A stretch of 64,000 nucleotides of DNA from Longitalea luteola (GTDB lineage Bacteria; Bacteroidota; Bacteroidia; Chitinophagales; Chitinophagaceae). How positions within the stretch are numbered: position 1 is the first letter of the stretch; each line of letters begins with the position of its first letter. The position numbers and the translations under genes were made by a program. Below are positions 1 through 8,302 of this stretch, piece after piece. The notes under the pieces were generated by a model. The model ran no database searches. It saw only the letters and a program-made list of their open reading frames with translations, and had not been told where the DNA came from. The stretch spans positions 372,001 to 436,000 of the forward strand of contig NZ_JAFIQX010000003.1 in the NCBI RefSeq assembly GCF_017356035.1, read 5' to 3'.

Positions 1-1055
1 ATACTTCACAACATTTTGAGCGGCCTTCCTATGCCATCAATGCACAATACCCTCAGGTAAAACCGAAATGGACATTTGCCGACGATGCTAACGTGATCTC
101 AACCCCGGCTGTCGCCAACAAGCTTGTTGTTTTCGGCAATCAGAATGGCTTGGTAAGGGCGTTGTCGCTGAAAGACGGAAAAAAGAAATGGAGTTATAAT
201 ACGAACGGTGCTATTTTTTCATCGCCTGCTGTTAAGGCCGGGAAGGTAGTGCTGGGCTCAGGTGATGGGCATGTGTACTGTTTGAACCTGGCGTCGGGAA
301 AATTGATCTGGAAGGTGAAGACGGATGCTTCTGTGCTCGGTTCGCCCGTGATCGCGGGAGATACTGTTTTTATTGGTGGCAGCGATCATAGTTTCAGGGC
401 ATTAAATCTGAAGAACGGCACTGCTTTCTGGACGTTCAACGGCTTGCAGGGACCTGTTGTAAGCACGCCATTGCTTTATGGCAATTCAGTGATCTTTGGC
501 GCCTGGGATAAACATTTATATGCAGTGAATAGAACGAACGGACAACTGTCCTGGCAATGGAACCCTGGTTTTTCAGTGATCAATTTCTCACCCGCTGCCT
601 GTATTCCGGTGGCGCATGACAGTGTGGTGTATGTGGTTTGTCCGAACCGAACCATATATGCCATTGATGCGGTAACAGGAAATACCTTGTGGAAGAATAG
701 TGAGACGCGCGTGCGCGAGTCGATCGGGATCTCGGCAGACGGAAAATACGTATATGGAAAAACCATGCAGGATACCATAGTGGCATATGCTACGAGCCGT
801 ACAGCGCAGCGGCCTGCCTGGGTGATGAATGCAGGATTTGGTTATGAGCACGTACCATCGATGCTGATTGAAAAAGACGGACAGGTATTTTTTGGTACGC
901 GCAATGGAGTGGTGTATGCGATTGATCCTGCCACGCAAAAAACGAACTGGGCTTATAAGATCGATAACTCCATGGTGAACACCGTGCGGGTGCTGAATAA
1001 GAAGCAATTGATCGCTTCTACGATGGATGGAAAGGTTGTGTTGATTGCCCATTGA
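1..1055 (+). CDS. PQQ-like beta-propeller repeat protein (5' end cut by window)
   Basis: The reading frame is open from the first bases of the window, so the N-terminus lies outside it; the GTG at 93 is an internal valine codon, not the start. The visible part is about 350 residues built of repeated blades of the PQQ enzyme/BamB type: short strands ending in G-x-V/L-Y-A-L/I-D/N followed by G-x-x-x-W (for example YAVNRTNGQLSW, YAIDAVTGNTLW, YAIDPATQKTNW). Such propellers are usually periplasmic or outer-membrane-associated and act as scaffolds or bind a cofactor; no catalytic partner domain is visible here. It ends 3 bp before the stop of the convergent lipoprotein gene. Function beyond the fold cannot be assigned. 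Confidence 0.85.
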   Translation, partial: TSQHFERPSYAINAQYPQVKPKWTFADDANVISTPAVANKLVVFGNQNGLVRALSLKDGKKKWSYNTNGAIFSSPAVKAGKVVLGSGDGHVYCLNLASGKLIWKVKTDASVLGSPVIAGDTVFIGGSDHSFRALNLKNGTAFWTFNGLQGPVVSTPLLYGNSVIFGAWDKHLYAVNRTNGQLSWQWNPGFSVINFSPAACIPVAHDSVVYVVCPNRTIYAIDAVTGNTLWKNSETRVRESIGISADGKYVYGKTMQDTIVAYATSRTAQRPAWVMNAGFGYEHVPSMLIEKDGQVFFGTRNGVVYAIDPATQKTNWAYKIDNSMVNTVRVLNKKQLIASTMDGKVVLIAH

Positions 1056-1058
1056 CCA

Positions 1059-1916
1059 TTATAAAGCATCAGCAACCAGCTTCAGCGCAACGATATATTC
1101 CTTTACGTAGTCGCGCCCCTGATCAGGATAGCCTTTTATATTGTCGAAGGCCTGGTTCAGCATGACATGTGCTTTTTTGGCGTCCTGGTTGTCGTAAAAA
1201 ACTTTTGTCCAGTCATCGTCTTCTTTATACCGTTTAACGCCAATACCGCCGCTATAGAACTTGATAGGAGCCAGGATCTTGGTTATATTGAAGTATGGTA
1301 CTTCGTTGCCGGAAATGTTGGCGAAATACGCGGAGTAGTAGTAAAGGACCTGTTTCAACCGTAATTTGATGGCCTCATCGCTTTCGGATTGTTGAGGTCT
1401 TTCACGCCATTTATTCAGGGCGGGGTCGAACAGGTCGGGAATGGTATCATTCACCCGTAGCTTTACCAGGTAGTAATCAACATACATGGTGTCTTCTTTT
1501 ATATCGATCACATTTTCCAACTCCAGGCTGTCGTGCCAGTAACGTTTTACAGCGAACAGCGATTTGTTCTTTTGTATAAGGTATTTATACTGCATGAGCA
1601 GTTCGCTTTTATCGTTAAACTGCCAGTTGCCGGTTATTTTTTCCACTTTCCCCTCATCAATGGTTACCACGCCGCTGGGCTGAAAGCGAAAGGCCGCCAT
1701 TTCCAGGTTATCATATAAAGGGGCCATTACTGAATCTTTATAATCATGGAATGCATCGCTGTTCCCTGACAGGATCTTTGCGTTTTGAATAACCCTTATC
1801 ATCATCCAGTTACCTATGAGGGAATCTTTAGTGAAAGGCAGTCCGGTTTCGGCATTATCTCCATTACAGGCAGAGAGAAGGATTACGGCAAACAGGAAGA
1901 GAAATACAGGTTTCAT
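1059..1916 (-). CDS. Lipoprotein of unknown function, lipocalin-like N-terminal half
   Basis: This predicted lipoprotein has 285 residues. I start it at the ATG whose complement lies at 1914-1916, because that gives a clean signal peptide MKPVFLFLFAVILLSAC with lipobox cysteine 17; an upstream in-frame start would only add residues encoded by intergenic repeats. After the cysteine comes a segment resembling lipocalin-like lipoproteins of Bacteroidota (a SLIGNWMM strand, later ITGNWQF). The second half is rich in aromatic and charged residues and I do not recognise it. It is probably anchored to a periplasm-facing or surface membrane. Its 3' end converges on the beta-propeller gene with a 3-bp gap, so the two need not be related. 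Confidence 0.7.
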   Translation of the reverse strand: MKPVFLFLFAVILLSACNGDNAETGLPFTKDSLIGNWMMIRVIQNAKILSGNSDAFHDYKDSVMAPLYDNLEMAAFRFQPSGVVTIDEGKVEKITGNWQFNDKSELLMQYKYLIQKNKSLFAVKRYWHDSLELENVIDIKEDTMYVDYYLVKLRVNDTIPDLFDPALNKWRERPQQSESDEAIKLRLKQVLYYYSAYFANISGNEVPYFNITKILAPIKFYSGGIGVKRYKEDDDWTKVFYDNQDAKKAHVMLNQAFDNIKGYPDQGRDYVKEYIVALKLVADAL

Positions 1917-1971
1917 CGGGTTGTTGGGTGTTGAGTGGCGATAAAAATAGCTAAAATGCAGTAAAACCGAA

Positions 1972-2052
1972 GTGCTAATGTGCTGATTTGCTAATCCCGC
2001 AAAGCGGGACAGGTTGTGCCAATGGGACCATCTGCCGTCTGCCGTTTGCCGA
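1972..2052. repeat. Octamer and heptamer repeat tract
   Basis: Three octamers (GTGCTAAT, GTGCTGAT, TTGCTAAT) lie at 1972-1995, followed by a small hairpin (TCCCGC-AAA-GCGGGA, 1995-2009) and three heptamers (CTGCCGT, CTGCCGT, TTGCCGA) at 2032-2052. It lies between the lipoprotein start and the pdhC terminator. Confidence 0.7.
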
Positions 2053-2061
2053 CCGCCAAAC

Positions 2062-2095
2062 AAAAAGGCCCCACAAACATGTGAGACCTTTTTTA
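2062..2095 (-). terminator. Terminator of pdhC (bidirectional shape)
   Basis: Read on the minus strand, AAAAAGG and TCTCACA pair with TGTGGGG and CCTTTTT around a four-base loop, ending in a T tract. It begins about 20 bp after the pdhC stop. The A/T flanks on both sides would also let it act on the other strand. Confidence 0.8.
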
Positions 2096-2116
2096 TATCT
2101 GGATGTTACAATGCAA

Positions 2117-3760
2117 TTACACCAGCATGCGCAAGGGCTCTTCGAGTAAACCTTGCAGCGTTTGCAGGAAGGCTGCACCCGTAGCGCCGTCTACTACGCG
2201 GTGGTCGCAGGTTAAGGTAACTTTCATGATGTTACCCACTTTAATCTGACCATCTTTTACGATGGGAACCTGGTTAATGGCGCCTACGGCCAGGATACAG
2301 GAATCTGGTTGGTTAATGATGGCTGTGAATTCTTCAATGCCAAACATACCCAGATTACTGATAGTGAAAGTGCTGCCTTCCCAATCAGCGGGTTGCAGTT
2401 TTTTATCTTTCGCTTTTTTCGCGTAATCTTTTACCTCGGTAGCGATCTGTGATAATGATTTCTGATCGGCAAAACGTACCACAGGAACCAGTAAGCCTTC
2501 AGGAACAGCTACAGCCACACCGATATTCACATGATGGTTCATGCGGATATGATCACCTCTCCAGCTGCTATTTACCCATGGGTGTTGTTTAAGGGCAATG
2601 GCGCAGGCTTTTAACACCATGTCATTGAAAGAGATCTTAACCGGAGAAATATCGTTCAGTTTTGCCCTGCTTTCTACTGCCTTATCCATGTTGATCTCCA
2701 TGGTGAGGTAGAATTCAGGAGCAGTGAATTTGCTTTCAGACAAACGTTTGGCAATTACCTTACGCATTTGCGACACAGGGATCTCTTCAAAACTTTCCTG
2801 ACCGGCAATAGCGGGAGCCTTGCCCGGTTGGGGAGCAGCTGTAGTAGCTGCCTGTCCGCCTGCAGCAGGAACGTAATTGTCAATATCTCTTTTAATGATA
2901 CGGCCACCGTCGCCTGAACCGGCTACTTTGGAAATATCAATACCTTTTTCAGAAGCCAGTTTTTTGGCCAGGGGAGAAGCAATTACGCGGCCATTTTCTG
3001 AAGTAGCGGCGGGAGCAGCTGTTTGCGTAGATGCGCTGGCAGTTTGTGTAGCCTGAGGAGCAGCTTCAGGTTGACTTTTGGCAGCGCCTCCGCTCGTTAC
3101 GCCCCCTTTCGCGGCAGCTACGATCTTTTCAACATCTACTTTCTTCTCATCGCCAATGATGCACAGCAGGGCGTTTACAGGAACCTTGTCGCCTTTTTGT
3201 GCACCGATATATAATAATTTTCCTTCTTTATAGCTTTCCAGCTCCATGGTCGCCTTATCGGTTTCCACGTCGGCCAGCAGATCACCTTTTTTCACGTTGT
3301 CGCCAACTTTTTTATGCCAGGCGGCAATTACGCCTTCTGTCATGGTATCGCTCAGGCGGGGCATCAGGATCACTTCCTGCATGTTGGCCAGATCGAGTGA
3401 TTCACCGGCAGGTTTGGCTTCGGCTTTGGCGGCTGGTTGGGCAGGTTCTTCCGATTTTGCGGGAGCGGCTGAAGCAGCGGCTTTCTGACCACCACCACCG
3501 AGCAGCGAGCTGATATCTTCGCCGGCGTTACCAATAATGGCCAGCAGATCATTTACCTGTAGTTTTCCCCCTTTTTCAGTACCAATATGAAGCAGGGTGC
3601 CATCTTTATAACTTTCCAGTTCCATGGTGGCCTTATCGGTTTCCACCTCAGCCAGTAAGTCGCCTTTCTTTACTTTGTCGCCTACCTTTTTATGCCAGGC
3701 CGCTATCACGCCTTCTGTCATGGTATCGCTCAGGCGGGGCATTAAGATCACTTCAGCCAT
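2117..3760 (-). CDS. pdhC: Pyruvate dehydrogenase E2, dihydrolipoyl acetyltransferase
   Basis: This 547-residue protein is the core subunit of the pyruvate dehydrogenase complex and transfers acetyl groups from lipoyl-lysine to CoA in the cytoplasm. Domains in order: lipoyl domain 1 (residues 1-80, lysine 43 in ETDKATMELES), an Ala/Pro/Glu-rich linker, lipoyl domain 2 (about 128-205, lysine 169 in the same motif), a second Ala/Pro/Gln-rich linker, an E3/E1-binding domain (about 258-296, IASPLAKKLASEKGID...GGRI), and the catalytic domain ending in DHRVVDG, with His 520 and Asp 524 as the usual active-site pair. The two lipoyl-coding segments are similar at DNA level, indicating an internal duplication. 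E1 and E3 genes are not in the window. A 2-oxoglutarate dehydrogenase E2 is less likely given two lipoyl domains and the pyruvate-type motifs. Confidence 0.93.
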   Translation of the reverse strand: MAEVILMPRLSDTMTEGVIAAWHKKVGDKVKKGDLLAEVETDKATMELESYKDGTLLHIGTEKGGKLQVNDLLAIIGNAGEDISSLLGGGGQKAAASAAPAKSEEPAQPAAKAEAKPAGESLDLANMQEVILMPRLSDTMTEGVIAAWHKKVGDNVKKGDLLADVETDKATMELESYKEGKLLYIGAQKGDKVPVNALLCIIGDEKKVDVEKIVAAAKGGVTSGGAAKSQPEAAPQATQTASASTQTAAPAATSENGRVIASPLAKKLASEKGIDISKVAGSGDGGRIIKRDIDNYVPAAGGQAATTAAPQPGKAPAIAGQESFEEIPVSQMRKVIAKRLSESKFTAPEFYLTMEINMDKAVESRAKLNDISPVKISFNDMVLKACAIALKQHPWVNSSWRGDHIRMNHHVNIGVAVAVPEGLLVPVVRFADQKSLSQIATEVKDYAKKAKDKKLQPADWEGSTFTISNLGMFGIEEFTAIINQPDSCILAVGAINQVPIVKDGQIKVGNIMKVTLTCDHRVVDGATGAAFLQTLQGLLEEPLRMLV

Positions 3761-3839
3761 AAATATTTCTTATTTGATATTTCTGATTTTTCTATTTGAG
3801 TGGTCGAAATTACAGCAAAATGAGCAATTGGAAAAACCG

Positions 3840-3867
3840 GTTGCCAGTTACCGGTCACCTGTCACCA
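3840..3867. repeat. Short heptamer tract between pdhC and dnaX
   Basis: Four 7-bp units (GTTGCCA, GTTACCG, GTCACCT, GTCACCA) stand in the 290-bp gap 3761-4051. The rest of the gap holds the pdhC leader and no convincing gene; a 66-codon minus-strand frame at 3848-4048 overlaps the repeat and is not credible. Confidence 0.65.
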
Positions 3868-4051
3868 GAAACGTGCTGTCAGAGTAGATCTTAAGTTTAA
3901 GGTTATTATTCCGGTCGCGTTCCAGGCTGCAGGTTACAGGGCTTTGAATGATGGGATCCCGACATAAATTGCAGCATTCCGGTATTGATACCATGCGATT
4001 TGTAACATGTATCCTGTAACTGATAGTTTTGAAACCGGTCCCTGACAACTG

Positions 4052-5965
4052 TTAATCAAATCCGAGTTTCAATTTACTTCTCAGTTCATTTACCAGCGGA
4101 TATTGCTCCACCAGCTTCTGGTATTGCTCTTTTGCCGACAGCGGGCGTTCTGTAGGCTCCTGTATTACCGGGTTGTCGGTAACAACAATGCTGAATAACA
4201 ACGTGCGGTTATTGAACTGCTGTTGCATGTACTCCGACAGTTCGCGCCGTTCGCCCTCAATGAATTTTTGCTCCAGGTTGTTGTTCGTAACGATCTCAAA
4301 AGCGTTTTCGTTCACTATAATCAACTGCGCCAGGTCGAACGACTGCGCAGCCGGGTTCTTGTTGTCTTTTAATTTCTGCGAGAAATTGGCCCAGTGTTCC
4401 CGCAGTTTATCATAGCTGAGGGGAATGACCGGGTTCGCGCTGCCGGCCTGTTTATTGGCAAACTTCTGCCTGATGGATTCCAAGGTGCCTAGTTTGGCTG
4501 CCGCCCCCTGTGCTGTCCCCGTTGACCGGGTATTTCGTGGCTGAGTGCCTGTAGAGGAGGTGTTTTGTGGTTGAGCCGGCTGCATGCTTTGCATGTAGTT
4601 CATTTCCTCCTCATCCGGACTGATATAATCAACCGAAGGTTCTTCTATGATCAGTCTTGCTTCGTCTGAGGGCTGGCGATAAGCCGGCGTTGTTGTTTTC
4701 TGCTGCGCCTGCGCCACGTTTGAGGAGGTAGCGGCTTCCGGCTTCTGACCTCCGGCTTCCGGCTTCCGGCTTCTGTCCTCTACCATGCCCAGCTTGCGGA
4801 AAGCCAGCGATTGGGCATTCTCAACTACTTTTTTTTTACCAATGCCATCGCTGGTAGCAGCCAGCTCAAGGGCCTGCTGCAGGTAGGTTAATTTTATAAT
4901 GGCCAGTTCGGTATGCAGTCTTTTGTTGCGGGCGCCTTTGAAATTGATCTCCGCCTCGTTCAAAATATTCAGGGCGCTGATAAGATACGCTACCGGCGTT
5001 TTTTGCGCTGTAGCAATGTATTTATCCCTGAAACTTTCTACCACTTCCAGTAATCCGGCTGCTTTTTCATCTTTACATACCAGCAGGTTCCGGATGAATT
5101 CTGAAAATCCGTTTAACACCAGGTCGCCTTCAAAACCTTTGCGGTCGATGTCATCATATAATAACATCGCTCCGGCCAGGTCCTGCTGCTGCATGCAGTC
5201 TATCATTTTAAAATAGTAGTCTGCATCCAGGATGTTCAAATGTTCCAGGGTGTTCTGGTAGGTAACGGTGCCGCTGGTAAAGCTTACTATTTTATCGAGA
5301 ATACTGAGCGCATCGCGCATACAGCCCTCACTCTTGCGGGCAATTACCTGCAACGCCGGTTTCTCGGCATTGATCTCTTCTTTTGAACAAATGTGCTGCA
5401 GGTGTTCTACCGTATCATTGCTGGTGATGCGCTTGAAATCGAAGATCTGGCATCGACTGAGGATGGTTGGTAGGATCTTATGCTTTTCGGTAGTAGCCAG
5501 AATAAAGATGGCATAGGAAGGCGGCTCTTCCAGTGTTTTCAAAAAAGCATTGAAAGCTGAGGAACTGAGCATGTGCACCTCGTCTATGATATATACTTTA
5601 TATTTTCCAGCCTGGGGAGCAAAGCGCACCTGCTCAACCAGGGAGCGGATATCATCTACGGAGTTGTTACTCGCAGCATCCAGCTCATGTATGTTTAGCG
5701 AAGTGCCTTCATTAAAAGCCACACATGATGAACATTCATTACAGGCCTCACCTTCCGGTGTAGGCTTTTCGCAATTGATGGTTTTAGCCAGAATACGGGC
5801 ACAGGTCGTTTTACCCACACCGCGTGGACCGCAAAACAGGAAGGCATGCGCCAACTGGCGGTTTTTTATGGCATTCTGCAGGGTGGTGGTAATATGAGCT
5901 TGTCCTACAACCGTATCAAAGGTTTGCGGACGATATTTCCGGGCTGAAACAATGAATTTATCCAT
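4052..5965 (-). CDS. dnaX: DNA polymerase III subunit tau (and predicted gamma)
   Basis: This is the clamp-loader ATPase that links replisome cores, 637 residues from the ATG at 5963-5965; that start gives the family's usual MDKFIVSARKYRPQTF opening. Seen: Walker A GPRGVGKT (46-53), zinc-binding cysteines 65, 75, 78 and 81, Walker B IIDEVH around Asp 128, and the sensor region LEEPPS. The AAA+ and collar domains end near residue 370, followed by a tau-specific linker and a C-terminal domain. The linker has two oddities: an A9 run at codons 377-379, and a 7-bp repeat array encoding about residues 395-411 (RSRKPEAGGQKPEAAT). The start codon lies 9 bp from a TACTTTTG promoter element, so the leader should be very short. 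Confidence 0.95.
   Translation of the reverse strand: MDKFIVSARKYRPQTFDTVVGQAHITTTLQNAIKNRQLAHAFLFCGPRGVGKTTCARILAKTINCEKPTPEGEACNECSSCVAFNEGTSLNIHELDAASNNSVDDIRSLVEQVRFAPQAGKYKVYIIDEVHMLSSSAFNAFLKTLEEPPSYAIFILATTEKHKILPTILSRCQIFDFKRITSNDTVEHLQHICSKEEINAEKPALQVIARKSEGCMRDALSILDKIVSFTSGTVTYQNTLEHLNILDADYYFKMIDCMQQQDLAGAMLLYDDIDRKGFEGDLVLNGFSEFIRNLLVCKDEKAAGLLEVVESFRDKYIATAQKTPVAYLISALNILNEAEINFKGARNKRLHTELAIIKLTYLQQALELAATSDGIGKKKVVENAQSLAFRKLGMVEDRSRKPEAGGQKPEAATSSNVAQAQQKTTTPAYRQPSDEARLIIEEPSVDYISPDEEEMNYMQSMQPAQPQNTSSTGTQPRNTRSTGTAQGAAAKLGTLESIRQKFANKQAGSANPVIPLSYDKLREHWANFSQKLKDNKNPAAQSFDLAQLIIVNENAFEIVTNNNLEQKFIEGERRELSEYMQQQFNNRTLLFSIVVTDNPVIQEPTERPLSAKEQYQKLVEQYPLVNELRSKLKLGFD
4733..4781. 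repeat. Heptamer array inside dnaX
   Basis: Seven contiguous 7-bp units (GGCTTCC, GGCTTCT, GACCTCC, GGCTTCC, GGCTTCC, GGCTTCT, GTCCTCT on the plus strand) make up exactly 49 bp within the coding sequence. The dnaX frame reads through into a Lys-Pro-Glu-Ala-rich linker. It has the period of the intergenic arrays elsewhere in the window, so it looks like one that expanded inside a gene. Confidence 0.8.
4829..4837 (-). other. A9 slippery run in dnaX, predicted gamma-subunit site
   Basis: The coding strand reads GGT, nine A, GTAGTTGAG. In frame this is Gly-Lys-Lys-Lys-Val-Val. Gain of one A (or a -1 ribosomal shift) gives Lys-Ser-Ser then TGA; loss of one A gives TAG directly after the lysines. 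Either shift ends translation at about residue 379-381, just after the collar domain, where gamma ends in species that make it. Known precedents are the E. coli dnaX frameshift and the Thermus A9 transcriptional slippage site. That slippage happens here is inferred. Confidence 0.6.
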
Positions 5966-5974
5966 GGTATGTCG

Positions 5975-6005
5975 CAAAAGTAAGGAATATGACAATCCCG
6001 GCAAT
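5975..6005 (-). promoter_or_regulatory. dnaX promoter (Bacteroidota sigma type)
   Basis: On the minus strand ATTG (6005-6002) is followed after 19 bp by TACTTTTG (5982-5975), matching the TTG-N19-TAnnTTTG pattern. The ATG is only 9 bp further on, implying a leader of a few bases or none. Confidence 0.65.
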
Positions 6006-6191
6006 GTAGGGACAAGTAATGCAAACAGGCAAATTGGAGAATGTGATAATAGATTGATTATATATTATTTGTCTGTCAAGAACAGCGTCTGGAATGTGGC
6101 TGGAAATGGTCTTTTTTGACAATTGCTTTATTGCCATTCACACCGACTTACTGCTGATCAGGGAAATTTTGGAAAAAAATGCCTTGGAAAA

Positions 6192-6222
6192 TTTGACAAC
6201 TTAACAGTGTTAAGTATATTTG
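6192..6222 (+). promoter_or_regulatory. tetR promoter with inverted-repeat operator
   Basis: TTTG (6192-6195) and TATATTTG (6215-6222) are 19 bp apart, a full match to the Bacteroidota promoter pattern. Nearly the whole spacer is a perfect inverted repeat, ACTTAACA-G-TGTTAAGT (6199-6215). A regulator bound there would block RNA polymerase. The same arms recur before the channel gene at 6895-6911. Confidence 0.75.
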
Positions 6223-6240
6223 TGTCGTTAATTAACGATT

Positions 6241-6873
6241 ATGGGCATTGCGGAAAGAAAAGAAAAACAAAAGCAGGACCTCAGAAAGGCTATACTTGAT
6301 GCTTCTATGAAGCTGTTCGTTGAACAGGGCTATGAGAATGTTTCCATCCGCAAGATCGCTGATCTGATAGAATACAGTCCCACTACGGTTTACCTGTATT
6401 TTAAAGACAAGAATGAGATCCTTTTCAACCTGCATGAGATAGGTTTTCAGAAAATGGCTGAATATACAGCCGACGTATTTACAATAAAAAATCCGCTCGT
6501 TCGTCTGCACAAGATGGGCGAATACTATTTGAAGTTCGGCCTGGAGAATCCGGAGTTCTACGACCTGATGTTCATTTTACAGGCCCCTATGGAAGCCTTG
6601 CAAACATTCGATAACTGTGAATGGAAAAGCGGGGACCAGGCGTTGGGCAAACTGAAGGAAACCATCCAGGAGTGCATGGATAAAAACCTGGTAGAGAAGG
6701 GCGACGTGGGTGCCATTGCCATGGCTATCTGGGGTATGGTACACGGTATGGTGTCATTGGCGATTCGCAACCGGTTCGATAAACTGGTACAACGTGAACA
6801 AATGGTGCCTATGATGAACAAAGGACTGACCTGGTTATTAAATGTGCTTGATGCATCTGGCAATAAAACCTGA
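6241..6873 (+). CDS. TetR/AcrR family regulator of the adjoining efflux operon
   Basis: This 210-residue one-component repressor has an N-terminal helix-turn-helix: ILDASMKLFVEQGYENVSIRKIADLIEYSPTTVYLYFKDK (about residues 18-58) is a textbook TetR DNA-binding domain. The C-terminal helical part is divergent and should hold the ligand pocket. The ATG at 6241 leaves the usual basic leader (ERKEKQKQDLRKA). It is the first gene of an efflux cluster. A 17-bp palindrome lies inside its own promoter and a near-identical one before the next gene, so I infer autoregulation and repression of the pump genes, relieved by a small ligand. A hairpin terminator overlaps its last codons, so the pump genes probably need their own promoter. 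Confidence 0.9.
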   Translation: MGIAERKEKQKQDLRKAILDASMKLFVEQGYENVSIRKIADLIEYSPTTVYLYFKDKNEILFNLHEIGFQKMAEYTADVFTIKNPLVRLHKMGEYYLKFGLENPEFYDLMFILQAPMEALQTFDNCEWKSGDQALGKLKETIQECMDKNLVEKGDVGAIAMAIWGMVHGMVSLAIRNRFDKLVQREQMVPMMNKGLTWLLNVLDASGNKT

Positions 6874-6886
6874 GCGGTTTTTTTTT
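6865..6886 (+). terminator. Terminator at the end of tetR
   Basis: AAAACC (6865-6870) pairs with GGTTTT (6876-6881) around a five-base loop that contains the tetR stop codon; the T tract runs to 6886. The stem is short, so it may leak into the efflux genes. Confidence 0.6.
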
Positions 6887-6894
6887 GCCGCCAT

Positions 6895-6911
6895 ACTTAA
6901 CACTGTTAATA
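6895..6911 (+). promoter_or_regulatory. Second TetR-type operator, before the channel gene
   Basis: ACTTAACA-C-TGTTAATA matches the tetR-promoter operator in the whole left arm and in six of eight right-arm bases. It sits 33 bp upstream of the TolC-like start. A TTTG lies upstream (6884-6887), but I see no good TAnnTTTG box at proper spacing. Confidence 0.7.
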
Positions 6912-6943
6912 ATATTTACATCATAATATAAAACAGATGACTT

Positions 6944-8302
6944 ATGAAAAGAAGTCTATCGGTCCCGATTGTTATCGGGGTTGCAGGGAGTCTTTTTGCC
7001 CCTTCCGCCGCTGCGCAAACTGTACTTGACGAATACATTAAAAAAGGGTTGGAAGGGAACGTGGCCCTGCATCAGAAAACGTTTGACCGGCAAAGGGCGG
7101 AGCTTGATCTGAAGCGTGCAAAAGCGTTGTTCTATCCACAAGCCAGTCTGAATTCACAATATACCCTGGCCACCGGTGGCCGTACGCAGGATATTCCCAT
7201 CGGCGATCTCCTGAATAATGTTTATTCTACCCTTAATCAGCTTACGGGGCAGAATAAATTCCCGCAGGTTGACAACCAGTCCATCGCTTTTCTGCCAAAC
7301 GACTTTCACGACACCCGGCTAGAGGTGGTTATGCCGATCGTAAATACTGATATCTATTATAACAGGGCCATTAAACAGGAAATGATCCGGAATCAGCAGG
7401 CTGATATTGATATCTATAAGCGGGAGCTGGTGAAAAATATCAAGGAAGCGTACTATCAATACCTGCAGGCCGGCAAGGCGGTTGACATTTACACTAATGC
7501 GCTGGCGCTAGCCAGTGAGAACCTGCGCGTAAGCGAGAAGCTGATGCAGAATGCCATGGCCACCAAAGAATCGGTGTTGAGGGCAAGAGCGCAGGTGAGC
7601 CAGGTAAAAGCATCGCTGATAGCCGCTACCAACCAGCAATTAAATGCTGCTGCATATTTCAACTGTCTACTGAATGAATCATTGGACGCACCTGTGATTG
7701 CTGATACAACGCTGTTCAACCGCGTGAATACGACCGCGAATGCATCGGTGGACAATCCTGTGCAGCGTGAAGAGCTCACCAAATTGCAAAGCGCCCGGCG
7801 GGTAGTGGGTACCAGCCTTAAAATGAACCGCCATTATCTGGTGCCCAAGCTCAGCGCTTTTTATAATATCGGGTTCCAGGGATTTGGCTTTCACCTTAAT
7901 AGCGATCAGTTCTACCAGTTAGGCGGTTTGCAGTTCAAATGGGACCTGTTCAAAGCAAATGATAATAAATACAGGATCCGTCAGTCGGAGCTTGACCTGG
8001 AGCAGCTTAATACGCAATACAAAGAGGTAGAGCAGCAACTCAGCCTGCAGGTGCGCACTTCCCTGAACAACTATCGCTCGGCCATACAAATGCTGGCAGC
8101 ACGTACCGATGAAGTGCAAAGCGCTACGGAAACCTATCGCTTTGCCGAAAGGCGGTTCCGGGAGGGGCAGGCGCTTCAATTGGAGCTGATCGACGCACGC
8201 ACGCAGCTAACGAATGCCCAGCTGAATTATTCATTGGCGCAACTCGCTGTATTAACGCGGTCGGCGGAATTGGAAAGAGCTACCGCCGCCTACAAGTTTT
8301 AG
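6944..8302 (+). CDS. TolC-family outer membrane efflux channel
   Basis: This 452-residue protein should be the outer-membrane exit duct of a tripartite pump. An N-terminal signal peptide (MKRSLSVPIVIGVAGSLFAPSAAAQ) is followed by two TolC-type repeats of long helices and strands. Characteristic pieces are the YQYLQAGKAVDIYTNALALA helix in the first half and the TEVQ/AERRFREGQALQLELIDARTQL helix region near the C-terminus. The length is normal for the family. It is followed by the adaptor and RND permease in the same direction, though 411 bp of repeats separate it from the adaptor. The inverted repeat before it suggests control by the adjoining TetR protein. Confidence 0.9.
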   Translation: MKRSLSVPIVIGVAGSLFAPSAAAQTVLDEYIKKGLEGNVALHQKTFDRQRAELDLKRAKALFYPQASLNSQYTLATGGRTQDIPIGDLLNNVYSTLNQLTGQNKFPQVDNQSIAFLPNDFHDTRLEVVMPIVNTDIYYNRAIKQEMIRNQQADIDIYKRELVKNIKEAYYQYLQAGKAVDIYTNALALASENLRVSEKLMQNAMATKESVLRARAQVSQVKASLIAATNQQLNAAAYFNCLLNESLDAPVIADTTLFNRVNTTANASVDNPVQREELTKLQSARRVVGTSLKMNRHYLVPKLSAFYNIGFQGFGFHLNSDQFYQLGGLQFKWDLFKANDNKYRIRQSELDLEQLNTQYKEVEQQLSLQVRTSLNNYRSAIQMLAARTDEVQSATETYRFAERRFREGQALQLELIDARTQLTNAQLNYSLAQLAVLTRSAELERATAAYKF

